DNA from: Nitrobacter sp. 62-13
GTDB taxonomy: Bacteria > Pseudomonadota > Alphaproteobacteria > Rhizobiales > Xanthobacteraceae
Length of the DNA stretch: 39,077 bases
Assembly: GCF_001896955.1 (NCBI RefSeq)
Contig: NZ_MKRN01000199.1
Coordinates: forward strand, 1 to 39,077
Direction of reading: 5' to 3'
The translations under genes were made by a program, and so were the position numbers. Of this stretch, positions 21,588 to 31,677 are shown in pieces. The stretch's first letter is position 1; each line of letters starts with the position of its first letter. Below the pieces are notes generated by a model. The model was not told where the DNA came from, ran no database searches, and saw only the letters and a program-made list of their open reading frames with translations.

Positions 21588-23273
21588 CTATCCCGCAGCC
21601 TTGAGCAGCCGCTCGGCAGCCGCGCGGGCTTCCGCCGTGATCTCCGCGCCGGCAAGCATCCGCGCGATTTCCTCGCGGCGGTGATCCTCGGCCAGCGTCG
21701 CGACGCGGGTGGCGACGCGCTTGCCGCGATCGAGCGCATCCTTCGAGATGAGCAGATGCTGGTCGGCGCGCACCGCAACCTGCGGCGCGTGGGTCACCGC
21801 CATCACCTGCACTTTGCAGGCCAAGCGCGCCAGCCGCGCACCGATGGCGTCGGCCACCGCGCCTCCGACCCCGGTGTCGATCTCGTCGAACACCAGCGTC
21901 GGCGCCGAGCCTTTATCGGAAAGCACCACCTTCAGCGCCAGCAGGAAGCGCGACAGTTCGCCGCCGGAGGCGACCTTCATCAGCGGCCCCGGCCGCGTGC
22001 CGGGATTGGTCTGCACCCAGAACTCGACGCGATCGAAGCCTTGCGGTCCCACCGATGCCGGATCCGACTCGATCTGGGTGGAGAACATCGCGCGCTCCAG
22101 CTTCAGCGGCGCAAGCTCGGCATTGACCGCCTTGTCGAGTTTTTCCGCGGCCTTGATGCGCGCGGCGGATAATTTCGCGGCGGCGGCCGCATAGCGCCTG
22201 TCGGCCTCGGCAACCTGCTTCTCCAGCACGACCAGCCGCTCCGCGCCGGCGTCGATCAGTGCGACGTCATTCACGAACTTGGCGGCGAGCGCAGCGAGTC
22301 CATCCACCGGGGTCGCATATTTGCGCGACGCCGCGCGCAGCGCGAACAGCCGTTCCTCGATGCGCTCCAATTCAGCCGGATCGAAATCGGCGGCGGCGAG
22401 CGCTGCGGCGAGATGCTGGTCGGCCTCCTCCAGCGCGTTGATCGCCGCGTCGATGGACCTGACCGCCGGCTCGACCAGGCTCGGCGAACTCGCGGCCCGG
22501 CGTTCCAGCCGCCGCACCGCCGCCGCCAGCACGCTCACCGGCGAACGATTGCCGCTGACGGCGTCCTGCGCCTCGCGCAGGTCGGCCGCGATCTTTTCGC
22601 CGGCCATCATCGTCGCGCGGCGCTCGGCCAGCGCGGTTTCCTCGCCGTCCTGCGGCGCGAGTTGCCTTAGCTCGTCGGATGCATGGCGCAGATAATCAGC
22701 CTCGCGCGCCGCGCGCTCCACGCCGGCGCGGTGATCGTCGAGCGCGGCGCGGGCAGCGCGACGGGCCTCCCATAGCACCGCTAGCGCGGCGGCATCGGTC
22801 TCCAGCCCGGCAAAGGCATCGAGCAGCCGCCGATGAGAGGAGGCATCGACCAGCGCCCGCTCGTCGTGCTGGCCGTGAATTTCCACCAGCGCCGCGCCCA
22901 CCGCTTTCAGGGTCTGCACGCTGATGGCCTGATCGTTGATGAAAGCGCGGGTGCGGCCGTCGGCGAGTTGCACCCGGCGCAGGATCATCTCGCCCGAATC
23001 TTCGGACACTGAGCCGTCGATGCCGTTGGCGGCGAGGATCGCGGCCGCCGGGTGGTTTTTCGGAATATCGAAGGTCGCGGTCACCTGTCCCTGCTCCGCG
23101 CCGTGGCGGACCAGTCCGGCGTCGCCGCGACCGCCGAGCGCCAGCGCGAAGGCATCGAGCAGAATGGATTTTCCCGCGCCGGTTTCGCCGGTCAACACCG
23201 CAAGGCCGGAGGCGAACTCGATATCGAGCCGCTCGATCAGGACGATGTCGCGGATCGAAAGACGCGCAAGCAT
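21588..23273 (-). CDS. recN: DNA repair protein RecN
   Basis: 561 aa. MLARLSIRDIVLIERLDIEFASGLAVLTGETGAGKSILLDA, LVEIHGQHDERALVD, VASGGELSRFLLALKVVL, LVFDEIDTGVGGAVADAIG, VMAVTHAPQVA. Confidence 0.96.
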   Translation of the reverse strand: MLARLSIRDIVLIERLDIEFASGLAVLTGETGAGKSILLDAFALALGGRGDAGLVRHGAEQGQVTATFDIPKNHPAAAILAANGIDGSVSEDSGEMILRRVQLADGRTRAFINDQAISVQTLKAVGAALVEIHGQHDERALVDASSHRRLLDAFAGLETDAAALAVLWEARRAARAALDDHRAGVERAAREADYLRHASDELRQLAPQDGEETALAERRATMMAGEKIAADLREAQDAVSGNRSPVSVLAAAVRRLERRAASSPSLVEPAVRSIDAAINALEEADQHLAAALAAADFDPAELERIEERLFALRAASRKYATPVDGLAALAAKFVNDVALIDAGAERLVVLEKQVAEADRRYAAAAAKLSAARIKAAEKLDKAVNAELAPLKLERAMFSTQIESDPASVGPQGFDRVEFWVQTNPGTRPGPLMKVASGGELSRFLLALKVVLSDKGSAPTLVFDEIDTGVGGAVADAIGARLARLACKVQVMAVTHAPQVAVRADQHLLISKDALDRGKRVATRVATLAEDHRREEIARMLAGAEITAEARAAAERLLKAAG

Positions 23274-23352
23274 CTGAGGCTGGTTCCTGCCATGGGTGTC
23301 GCGGACGGGCTCGCAGAGACGCGTGACGGGGAGTCTAACGAAGTTCTGACCA

Positions 23353-23457
23353 GGACACTAGATCGCGATGATCTTGGATCGATTCGATCCGTGACGATTC
23401 CGAAATTCGCATGCTTTGCGGCAACCTTTGATGCGAACTTCTGAACCACTACACTAG
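23353..23457. repeat. CTAG-terminated repeat in the recN-bamD gap, related to 11251-11417
   Basis: GCAACCTTTGATGCGAACTTC at 23421-23441 is identical to 11287-11307; right end GCGAACTTCTGAACCACTACACTAG resembles the right end of 11340-11417. Confidence 0.75.
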
Positions 23458-24368
23458 CCGAGCCCCATCTTCTTGAACGCCTTGCTGATCCACGAGCCCC
23501 GATTCTCGCTTGGCTCGGCCCCGCCCGACTTCACGAGGTTATAGGCGTCCTTGTACCAGCGGCTGTCGGGAAAGTTGTGGCCGAGCACGGCGGCGGCGGT
23601 CTGCGCCTCGCCGACGATGCCGATCGCCATGTAGGCTTCGGTCAACCGCGCCAGCGCCTCCTCGACGTGCCGCGTGGTCTGGTAGCGGGTCACCACGGTC
23701 TTGAAGCGGTTGATGGCGCCGGTGTAGTCGCGCCGCTCCATGTAGTAGCGGCCGATCGCCATTTCCTTGCCGGCGAGCTGATCGCGCGCACCCTCGAGCT
23801 TCTTCTTGGCTTCGCCGGCATATTCGGACGTCGGATATTTGCGGATGACCTCCTCGAGCGAGTTCATCGCCTTTTCGGTCCGGGCCTGATCGCGCGAGAT
23901 ATCCGGAATCTGATCGTAGTTCGAGGCGGCGATCAGGTATTGCGCATAGGCGGCGTCCGGGCTGCCGGGATGCAGCGTGACGTAGCGCGAGGCGGAGCCG
24001 ATGCAGGTGTCGTAGTCGCCGGCCTGATAAGAGGCGTAGGCCGACATTAGCAGCGATTTCCGCGCCCATTCCGAATAGGGGTGTTCACGGTCGACCTCGT
24101 CGAACTTCTTCGTCGCCGCCTTGAGATCCTTGCTGTTGTTCATCAGGAACAAGCCCTCGTTGTAGAGCTTGTCCGCCGGTTCATCGCTGAAGGTCTGCTC
24201 GTCCTTCGCCATGAACTTGTCCCACAGCGCGCCTGTTCCGCAGCCGCTCAGGGTCGCCCCCAAAATCACCACACCGGCGACGAGCCGCAATAGCCGGCCG
24301 AGCCGATCGAGATGAATTGTGCGAGCCCTCAACGCGATCCGTCCGAGCGCCATACGCTTAGCCAACAT
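23454..24368 (-). CDS. bamD: Outer membrane assembly lipoprotein BamD (ComL/YfiO)
   Basis: Lipobox ATLSGC; YNEGLFLMNNSKDLKAATKKFDEVDREHPYSEWARKSLLMSAYASYQAGDYDTCIGSASRYVTLHPGSPDAAYAQYLIA. Start placed at ATG 24368 (MLAKRMALGR...), not the track start at 24488. Confidence 0.93.
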   Translation of the reverse strand: MLAKRMALGRIALRARTIHLDRLGRLLRLVAGVVILGATLSGCGTGALWDKFMAKDEQTFSDEPADKLYNEGLFLMNNSKDLKAATKKFDEVDREHPYSEWARKSLLMSAYASYQAGDYDTCIGSASRYVTLHPGSPDAAYAQYLIAASNYDQIPDISRDQARTEKAMNSLEEVIRKYPTSEYAGEAKKKLEGARDQLAGKEMAIGRYYMERRDYTGAINRFKTVVTRYQTTRHVEEALARLTEAYMAIGIVGEAQTAAAVLGHNFPDSRWYKDAYNLVKSGGAEPSENRGSWISKAFKKMGLG

Positions 24369-24493
24369 CGATGAAAACCTGACGTCCGTGATGCGGTGAT
24401 CCGGGCACCACCCGGAACAGGCGGTAAACCGGTTCCCAATTTTCGGGATCATGCTCCAGAGCGGTTTGCATTTTGAGGGAAACACCATGTTCT

Positions 24494-24582
24494 GTCATGG
24501 CCGGGCTCATCCGGCCATCCACGTCTTTCCATCCACGTCTTTCTTGAAACTCCAAAGACATGGATGCCCAAAGCCGGGCACG
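24494..24582. repeat. Degenerate paired copy of the REP-like (GTCATGGCCGGGC...CCGGCCATCCACGTCTT) family
   Basis: GTCATGGCCGGGCTCATCCGGCCATCCACGTCTTT, then AGACATGGATGCCCAAAGCCGGGCACGAC in inverted sense. Confidence 0.8.
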
Positions 24583-24772
24583 ACCGCCGCTGATTCCGTC
24601 TAAAAGCAAATCTTCTCTCATCAACCGCGTACGCAGCTATTTCGCCCGGATTAAGGCGAAACGCCGGGCCACACAAGGCTTCCGGGCCTGCGAGACGGCA
24701 ACTCAAGCAACTCACGGAGCGACAGAACAGAGGCGAGGCACATGGACAGGGCAGAACGCTGCGTCCTGTCGA

Positions 24773-25729
24773 TCAGGACACGTTGGGACCGTAGGCCGCA
24801 GCCATGCCGCCCACCATTCCGCCGACCGCTTCGCTCTGACTGCGCGGGCGCGAGGCCGGCTGGCCTTCGACGACCCGCCACGCGGTCCGATCGGCCATCA
24901 TGGCCGTAAGCACCGCATGGTTGAGCTTGTGCCCGCCGCGCACCGAGCGATAGCCACCGATCAACGGCAATCCCGCCAACGCAAGATCGCCGATCACATC
25001 GAGAACCTTATGCCGCGCGCACTCGTCGGCGTAGCGCAGGCCTTCGGTATTCAGCAGCCGCTCGTCGTCGAACACCATGGAGTTTTCGAAGGACGCGCCG
25101 CGAGCGAAGCCCGCGCTCCAGAGTTTTTCGACATCGTTCATGCAGCCGAAGGTGCGGGCCCGGCTGATTTCACGGCGAAAACTTTCGGGATTGAGGTCGA
25201 GCGCATAATCCTGATGACCGATCACCGGATTGGCGAAATCGATCTCCACCTCGATGCGGAAACCGCGTGCGTGGGGATGCAGTTCGCCGTAGGCGTCGCC
25301 CCTGTTCACCCGCACCGGCTTCAATATCTGAATGAAGCGGCGCGCCGCCGACTGCTCGACAATGCCGGCCTGATCGATCGCGGCGACGAACGCGGCCGAG
25401 CTGCCGTCCATGATCGGCACTTCGGGGCCATCGATTTCGATGGTGGCGTTGTCGACCCCGAGCCCCCGCAGCGCAGCAAGAACGTGTTCGGCGGTGGACA
25501 CCAGAGGACCCTGCTGGTCCCCCAGCACCGTGGCCAGTTCGGTCGAGGTGACGGATTTTGCGACGGCGCGGACGCGCCGGTCGTCTCCGTCAGCGCCGCT
25601 CCTGACAAAAATAAAACCTGCGTCGATCGACGCAGGTCCGAGGGTCAGACTGACCGCTGACCCGGAATGAACGCCGACACCCGTGACGGTGGCTCGCGAA
25701 CGAAGCGTCGTCTGGCGGTTGAATTTCAT
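24773..25729 (-). CDS. lpxC: UDP-3-O-acyl-N-acetylglucosamine deacetylase
   Basis: 318 aa. MKFNRQTTLRSRATVTGVGVHSGSAVSLTLGPA, STAEHVLAALRGLGVDNATIEIDGPEVPIMDGSSAAFV, HKVLDVIGDLALAGLPLIGGYRSVRGGHKLNHAVL. Confidence 0.96.
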   Translation of the reverse strand: MKFNRQTTLRSRATVTGVGVHSGSAVSLTLGPASIDAGFIFVRSGADGDDRRVRAVAKSVTSTELATVLGDQQGPLVSTAEHVLAALRGLGVDNATIEIDGPEVPIMDGSSAAFVAAIDQAGIVEQSAARRFIQILKPVRVNRGDAYGELHPHARGFRIEVEIDFANPVIGHQDYALDLNPESFRREISRARTFGCMNDVEKLWSAGFARGASFENSMVFDDERLLNTEGLRYADECARHKVLDVIGDLALAGLPLIGGYRSVRGGHKLNHAVLTAMMADRTAWRVVEGQPASRPRSQSEAVGGMVGGMAAAYGPNVS

Positions 25730-26015
25730 TACCCGTGCCCAAGTGACTCATTCGCGAATGCCGAACTCGTGCCTGGAAGGCAGCGAATCGATTCGTGATC
25801 CCCAAAGTCACCACTAAAACATACCGGTTGCCCCAAAGAGCGCCAATTCACGCTTCTTTACCAATTGTTACCCCATCTCCGCCGCAATCGCGCCGCCGGT
25901 TGACCAAATTTGCTGCTGCCAACACGACCTTGAAGCGGAACATGAAATAGATAATTTTTTGTTAAATTTCAATCCAATGCCGGGAAATGCCGAGATATTC
26001 GATTAAGCAAAGCAA

Positions 26016-26045
26016 GGGGCTTCAACCCTGGTCGGCTGAAGCCCC
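26016..26045 (-). terminator. Putative rho-independent terminator of ftsZ
   Basis: Perfect 9-bp stem GGGGCTTCA...TGAAGCCCC, 25 nt beyond the ftsZ stop. On the minus strand it is followed by TTGCTTTGCTT. Confidence 0.75.
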
Positions 26046-26069
26046 TCGAAGTTCAATTGTTACAGCCCG

Positions 26070-27890
26070 TCAGTTGGCCTGCCGCCGCAGAAAAGCGGGG
26101 ATATCCAGGTGGTCGTCGCCCTGCGGCGCGGGTGCGACAGGTGCCGGACGTCCGTGCGAGTCCAACCCTTGGGGCGCCGAACGCCGAGCGTATTCCGATA
26201 CCGGCTCATTAGCCATCTGCTCGGCAACGCTGCGCTGCGGACGCCGCTCCGGCAAGGGCGGCATCGGCGCCATGGCCGGCCCGGAGGGGCGGGCCGCGAT
26301 CGGCGGCTCGGTATCCTGGTCGCGGCGGCCGAGGCTGACATTGGCCAGACGCTGCAACAGCGACAGCCGGCTCTTCTGCGGATGATCCCCCTCGGTCTCG
26401 CCCCTCGCCTGACGGATCTCGTTTTGCGCGGGCATCGGCAGTTCCTCGATCCTCGGCATCCGCTGCGCGCGCACGGGGGCGCGTTCGGCCGGCTGCGGGA
26501 TGAAGTTCTCCGGGGGCGGCGGCTCGTGGTTCTCGCGCGGGGCCGGATCGTGATCCGGAAACAGCGTCGGCTTTTGCGCGATCGGCCGAACGGTGACGTC
26601 GCCGTAGGACGCCGGTTGCATCGCAGCCGGAGCGGCCGGCTGCACCGGCTCGGCGACGGCCGCGGCAATGGCCTCAAGCGCCGCACGCTCGACGGTGGCA
26701 CCGGAGATAGCGGGCTGTGCCGCCGGAGGTGCGGCCTGGACCACCGGGCGCGGCGGCTCGGCGGCCTTCTGCGCCTGAGCGGCAGCCAGAGCGGCCTGGC
26801 GCTTCTGGTCCTCGCGCAGCTTCGCGCTCAGGTCAGCGATACGGGTGTCGTTTGCGGTCGTCGTCGGCGGAGTAGGCGAAATCGGTTTCGCGGCCGGGGT
26901 CGTGCCTGCGGTCCGCGCGATCGTGCTCTGGTCGATGCCGGTCGCCACCACCGACACGCGGATGATGCCGTCAAGGCTCTCGTCGAAGGTCGCGCCGACG
27001 ATGATGTTCGCGTCCTGATCGACCTCCTCGCGGATGCGGGTGGCGGCCTCGTCGACCTCGAACAGCGTCAGGTCCTTGCCGCCGGTGATCGAGATCAAAA
27101 GGCCGCGCGCGCCCTTCATCGATGAGTCGTCGATCAGCGGGTTGGCGATCGCGGCTTCGGCGGCGGTGAGCGCCCGCTTCTCGCCCGAGGCCTCGCCGGT
27201 GCCCATCATCGCCTTGCCCATCTCGCGCATCACCGCGCGGACGTCGGCGAAGTCGAGATTGATCAGCCCTTCCTTCACCATCAGGTCGGTGATGCAGGCG
27301 ACGCCCGAATAGAGCACCTGGTCGGCCATCGCGAACGCGTCGGCGAAGGTGGTCTTTTCGTTGGCGACCCGGAACAGATTCTGGTTCGGGATGATCAGCA
27401 GCGTATCGACCACCTTGTGCAGCTCGCCGATTCCTGAATCGGCGGTGCGCATGCGGCGCTGGCCCTCGAAGTGGAACGGCTTGGTGACGACGCCGACGGT
27501 CAGGATTCCCATCTCGCGCGCGGCCTTGGCGATCACCGGCGCGGCTCCGGTGCCGGTGCCGCCGCCCATTCCCGCGGTGACAAACACCATGTTCGCACCC
27601 GAGAGATGATCGCGGATCTCGTCGATGACCTCCTGCGCCGCCGCCGCGCCGACGTCCGGCTGCGAGCCGGCGCCGAGCCCCTGGGTGACCTGCGTGCCCA
27701 TCTGGATGATGCGCTGCGCCTTCGACATGGTCAGCGCCTGCGCATCGGTGTTGGCAACCACGAAATCGACACCCTGCAATCCGGCGGTGATCATGTTGTT
27801 GACCGCGTTGCCGCCAGCACCGCCGACTCCGAATACGGTGATCCGCGGCTTCAGCTCGTGAATGTCGGGAACGTTGAGATTGATGGTCAT
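26070..27890 (-). CDS. ftsZ: Cell division protein FtsZ
   Basis: 606 aa. [40 protein letters not shown] tubulin signature, long Pro/Ala-rich linker, C-terminal conserved peptide [15 protein letters not shown]. Confidence 0.97.
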   Translation of the reverse strand: MTINLNVPDIHELKPRITVFGVGGAGGNAVNNMITAGLQGVDFVVANTDAQALTMSKAQRIIQMGTQVTQGLGAGSQPDVGAAAAQEVIDEIRDHLSGANMVFVTAGMGGGTGTGAAPVIAKAAREMGILTVGVVTKPFHFEGQRRMRTADSGIGELHKVVDTLLIIPNQNLFRVANEKTTFADAFAMADQVLYSGVACITDLMVKEGLINLDFADVRAVMREMGKAMMGTGEASGEKRALTAAEAAIANPLIDDSSMKGARGLLISITGGKDLTLFEVDEAATRIREEVDQDANIIVGATFDESLDGIIRVSVVATGIDQSTIARTAGTTPAAKPISPTPPTTTANDTRIADLSAKLREDQKRQAALAAAQAQKAAEPPRPVVQAAPPAAQPAISGATVERAALEAIAAAVAEPVQPAAPAAMQPASYGDVTVRPIAQKPTLFPDHDPAPRENHEPPPPENFIPQPAERAPVRAQRMPRIEELPMPAQNEIRQARGETEGDHPQKSRLSLLQRLANVSLGRRDQDTEPPIAARPSGPAMAPMPPLPERRPQRSVAEQMANEPVSEYARRSAPQGLDSHGRPAPVAPAPQGDDHLDIPAFLRRQAN

Positions 27891-27980
27891 GGTTGCCTCT
27901 CGATTACGCGCGCGGTGTCGCTGTGCCAGCGGTCGTCGACCGTGGGAGTTGATGGAATCTGCAAAGCGGCGGAAAATTCA

Positions 27981-29303
27981 TCAGAAGCCCTCCCGGAGCC
28001 ATCGTCCGACCTTTCCAAAATATCCGTTGGTCCCTGTGCGAAGCTCCCGCGTGTGCCGCGGTTCGACATGTTCGAGATGAGCATATTGCGGATACACCAG
28101 CAGGCCGGTGGGAACCGCGAAGGACGCGCTCTTGGCTTCGTGGGGCAGCCGGCCGAAGCCGAGCGGGCGGCCGATGCGGACCGGACGGCGGAGGATGCGC
28201 GTCGCGAGTTCGGGAACGCCGGTGAGCTGCGATGCGCCGCCGCTCAGCACCACCCGCGCCCGCGGCTCGGCGGCAAAGGGGGAATCCGCGAGCCGGTCCC
28301 TGACCATCTCAAAAATCTCCTCGACGCGCTGACGAACGATGTTGGCGATTGTCGCGCGCGATACGACCTGAGGCGCGTCGCTGTCGCTGTCTCCGGCTGC
28401 CGGAACCGTCATCAGTTCGCGAACGTCGGAACCACCCGTCAGCACCGTGCCATATAACGTCTTGATTCGCTCGGCATCCGCAATGCACGCGCCGAGCCCG
28501 CGGGCAAGATCCATCGTGACGTGATGCCCGCCGATGGCGAAACCGCTCGCGTGAACGAAGCGGCCGGCCGAATAAATCGCGATCGTGGTCGTTCCGGCCC
28601 CCATCTCCACCACCGCGGCGCCGAGATCGGCTTCGTCGTCGGTCAGAACTGACAGCCCCGCCACATAGGGGCTCGCCGCCATGGCCTCCACGGTAAGGTG
28701 ACAGCGCTCGACCGCCAGCATCAGGTTTTTCGCGACCGTCGCCTCCGCGGTCACCACGTTCATGTCGACGCCGAACCGGCGCGCCACCATGCCGCGGGGA
28801 TCGCGGATCCCCTTGACGCCGTCGAGCGAATAACCGACCGGCAGCGCATGGAGCACGGTGCGTCCGGGGGCGGTGGCATGGCGCATGCCGGTCGAGGTGA
28901 CGCGGCTGACGTCGGATGACGTCACCGCGCCGCCCTGAATGTGAGACGCGGCTTCGATCAACTGGCCCTGCAGCCGTCCGGCCGAGACCGGCAAGAGCAC
29001 CGATTCGACCCGGACCTTGGCCATCTGCTCGGCGAGCGACACCGCCTGGCGCACCGCCTGTTCGCATTGGGCGAGATCGGCCACCGCGCCGGCCTTCATG
29101 CCGCGCGACTGGATCTGGCTGTAGCCGATCAACTCGACCGAATGGGTCCGTCCGCGCAGCGCTTCGTTTGGCGCGCTCGGCTTCAGCCGCGCGATCAGGC
29201 AGGCGATCTTGCTGGTGCCGATGTCCAGCGAGGCCACCAGCGCGCTGCGATTGTGCGGCATCGGCCGCGTCTTCGGGGTCTGGTTGCGGTCGAGGCCGGT
29301 CAT
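27981..29303 (-). CDS. ftsA: Cell division protein FtsA
   Basis: 440 aa. LVASLDIGTSKIACLIARLKP, VEMGAGTTTIAIYSAGRFVHASGFAIGGHHVTMDLARGLG, VVLSGGASQLTGVPELATRIL. Confidence 0.96.
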   Translation of the reverse strand: MTGLDRNQTPKTRPMPHNRSALVASLDIGTSKIACLIARLKPSAPNEALRGRTHSVELIGYSQIQSRGMKAGAVADLAQCEQAVRQAVSLAEQMAKVRVESVLLPVSAGRLQGQLIEAASHIQGGAVTSSDVSRVTSTGMRHATAPGRTVLHALPVGYSLDGVKGIRDPRGMVARRFGVDMNVVTAEATVAKNLMLAVERCHLTVEAMAASPYVAGLSVLTDDEADLGAAVVEMGAGTTTIAIYSAGRFVHASGFAIGGHHVTMDLARGLGACIADAERIKTLYGTVLTGGSDVRELMTVPAAGDSDSDAPQVVSRATIANIVRQRVEEIFEMVRDRLADSPFAAEPRARVVLSGGASQLTGVPELATRILRRPVRIGRPLGFGRLPHEAKSASFAVPTGLLVYPQYAHLEHVEPRHTRELRTGTNGYFGKVGRWLREGF

Positions 29304-30319
29304 GCGCTGCCGGCCTTCTTGCTGGATTTCTTGAACTGCTCTTCGCGCGCCTTGGCGGCCTCTTCCGAAAGCCGCACGGTCACGCGGTCGGGCAGCCGCA
29401 TGTCGATGGCGGTGATGTCGCGCGACAGCAGCTTGTCTTCCATGTCGTATTTCACCAGCGCAGCGAGCGCGCGGCCGACGTCGGTCTCCGGAAGGCGGAT
29501 ATCGAGGCCGTCCTTGAGACGCAGATTCCAGCGCCGTTCGCCGACCAGGATCGCAGCCTTGAGCTGGTTGTTCACCACCGGGTATCGCGCGACCAGGGCG
29601 AGGAAATCCTTGGCGCGGGTTTCGGCTCCCTTCCCGACCACGAGCGGCAGCGAAGCGAAGCGGCGGGTGACGTAAGGCTCGAGCACGACACCGTCATCCG
29701 CGATCACCGACAGCTTGCCGTCCTCCTGCCACAACGCGAAGGGTCGGCGCTCGGTGATGTCGATCTGCAACGCGCCGGGATAAAGTTTCAGCACGGTCGC
29801 GTCCGCGATCCACGGATCGCCTTTGAGACTGTCGCGCACGCCGGCCGCATCGAGGAACAACAGCGAGGAACGGCCATTGACGCCGCCGACCGCCAACACC
29901 TCGTCCTGGGTCAACTGCTTGCGGCCGTTGACGATGACCGAGCTGATGCGGAAGCCCGCGGCGTTGGCGAGCGCATTGCGCGCGTCGCTCAAAGCCCCGA
30001 TCGCCGCATCGACGTGTCCGCCCGTGATGACGCCGAGCGCTGCGCCGCCGCCGAGGACGATCACGGTCAGCGCCATGCCGAGCCGGCGCGGAACGTAGCG
30101 CTCCAGAAGGGCGATCGCGCGGTTGGGGTTCCTGGCACGCGCATCGAGGCGGTCCGCCCGGGCGCGCTTCAGCTTCGTGACCTGCTCGCGCAGCAAGATG
30201 CCCGCGCCGCTGGCGGCGAGCCTGATCAGGTCGGCCTGCTTCAGCAGGCCGGACCCCGTCAGGTCAGACATGGACCCCGGCGATCTCAACGACCGATCGA
30301 GACGTCCTCCACCCTTCAT
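29300..30319 (-). CDS. ftsQ: Cell division protein FtsQ (POTRA domain)
   Basis: 339 aa. Single TM region, FRISSVIVNGRKQLTQDEVLAVGGVNGRSSLLFLDAAGVRDSLKGDPWIADATVLKLYPGALQIDITERRPFALWQ. ATGA overlap with ftsA. Confidence 0.95.
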   Translation of the reverse strand: MKGGGRLDRSLRSPGSMSDLTGSGLLKQADLIRLAASGAGILLREQVTKLKRARADRLDARARNPNRAIALLERYVPRRLGMALTVIVLGGGAALGVITGGHVDAAIGALSDARNALANAAGFRISSVIVNGRKQLTQDEVLAVGGVNGRSSLLFLDAAGVRDSLKGDPWIADATVLKLYPGALQIDITERRPFALWQEDGKLSVIADDGVVLEPYVTRRFASLPLVVGKGAETRAKDFLALVARYPVVNNQLKAAILVGERRWNLRLKDGLDIRLPETDVGRALAALVKYDMEDKLLSRDITAIDMRLPDRVTVRLSEEAAKAREEQFKKSSKKAGSA

Positions 30320-30331
30320 CGCGCGCGCTCG

Positions 30332-30517
30332 TCAACGTTTTGCCCCGCACTGCTTGTCGAATTCAGTGCCGAGGCAGGAACTCCCATCGGAGACACGCGC
30401 GACCACCTGGCAATGCCGGACGGGGGCGCCGACCTCGCGGCAGGTCCGCAACTCCCTCGATGCGATCGTCGAAGCGGAAAATCCGCAACAGCTCGCGCCC
30501 CGGCAGCCTCGCGTCAC
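30332..30517 (-). CDS. Possible small Cys-rich protein (about 61 aa, GTG start), or remnant of a longer gene
   Basis: VTRGCRGASCCGFSASTIASRELRTCREVGAPVRHCQVVARVSDGSSCLGTEFDKQCGAKR*. GC-rich third codon positions and a protein-like composition in the otherwise unexplained ftsQ-ddl gap. No recognised family. Confidence 0.3.
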   Translation of the reverse strand: MTRGCRGASCCGFSASTIASRELRTCREVGAPVRHCQVVARVSDGSSCLGTEFDKQCGAKR

Positions 30518-30683
30518 ATGAGCCGCCAGCGTTAACCTTCGGACGTCCTGGTAAACAAAAGGTAAAACTGGTCCGGGCAGGCCGTGTTTTGGTGCGATAA
30601 AAGAATGCCTTGCGGCTTTTTGGACGATTGGCGCTCCAGCGGCCGAAAATACCTCCGGCGGTTCCTCGCCGGCCGGCAAACCT

Positions 30684-31673
30684 TCAAGCCGGGCGGATGG
30701 CTTTTTCCGCAAGCACGATCTGATCGCGCAGGAAATCCGAAAATCCGATCCCCTGCGCATGAAGCGCCTTCGGATAGAGGGAGGCCGCAGTCAGGCCCGG
30801 CAGGGTATTGGTCTCGAGATAGACCGGCTTTTCGCCGGTCACGATGAAATCGGTGCGGGAATAACCGCGGCAGGACAACGCCCGGTGCGCCCGCAGCGCA
30901 TCATCCATGATCCGCGCGGCGATGGCCGGCGAGAACCTCCCGGGGCAGATCTCCTGCGTCGTCTTCGCCAGATATTTCGACGCGTAGTCGAACCGGCCCT
31001 CCGCCGGCACGATCTCGACCGGCGGAAGCGCGATGACCGTGCCGTCGGCGCGCTCCAGCACGCCGCAGGTCGCCTCGACGCCCGGCACGAACGGCTCGAT
31101 CACATATTCTTCGGCCCTCGCCGCCTCACGCACGGCGACGAGGTCCTGCATCGCGTTGACGAAGATCAGACCGTAGCTCGATCCGTCGCGCGCCGGTTTT
31201 GCGATCAGCCGGCCATGCTCGGCCAAGGCACGATCGATGTCCTGCAGCGGCACGCCGGGAGGCACGTTGACGCCCGCCAGCGCCGCGAACCGCTTCGCCG
31301 CGACCTTGTCGAACGCAAGATGCGAGGCGGCCGAGCCGGAGCCCGTAAAAGGAATGCCGCGCAGTTCGCACATCGCCTGCAATTCGCCGTTCTCGGCGCG
31401 GCCGCCATGAAGGCCAAGCACCAGCAGGCGATCCTCAGCCTTCGCCGCATCGAGCGCCCGTTCAAGCGGCACGCCGGCGCCGCCGGGGACAAACTCGTCC
31501 TCGAAAGGCCGCGCGTGACCGAGCAGCGCCTCGGAGCGCACACTATGAACATCGTCGCGCACATCCCAGAACCACAGCTCCGCATCCGGCAAAGCGCGGC
31601 GCAGCGCCTGCGCGCTCGCCACCGAGACGAGGCGCTCCTTGTTGCTGCCGCCGAAAAGGATGGTGATGCGCAT
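30684..31673 (-). CDS. ddl: D-alanine--D-alanine ligase
   Basis: ITILFGGSNKERLVSVASAQAL, GLHGGRAENGELQAMCELRGIPFTGSGSAASHLAFDKV, SRTDFIVTGEKPVYLETNTLPGLTAASLYPKAL. Confidence 0.9.
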   Translation of the reverse strand: MRITILFGGSNKERLVSVASAQALRRALPDAELWFWDVRDDVHSVRSEALLGHARPFEDEFVPGGAGVPLERALDAAKAEDRLLVLGLHGGRAENGELQAMCELRGIPFTGSGSAASHLAFDKVAAKRFAALAGVNVPPGVPLQDIDRALAEHGRLIAKPARDGSSYGLIFVNAMQDLVAVREAARAEEYVIEPFVPGVEATCGVLERADGTVIALPPVEIVPAEGRFDYASKYLAKTTQEICPGRFSPAIAARIMDDALRAHRALSCRGYSRTDFIVTGEKPVYLETNTLPGLTAASLYPKALHAQGIGFSDFLRDQIVLAEKAIRPA

Positions 31674-31677
31674 AAGC

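Noticed and set aside
26070-26700. FtsZ long C-terminal region as a novel fused domain
   Set aside because: Pro/Ala/Gln-rich linker ending in the usual FtsZ C-terminal peptide; long linkers are common in alphaproteobacterial FtsZ.
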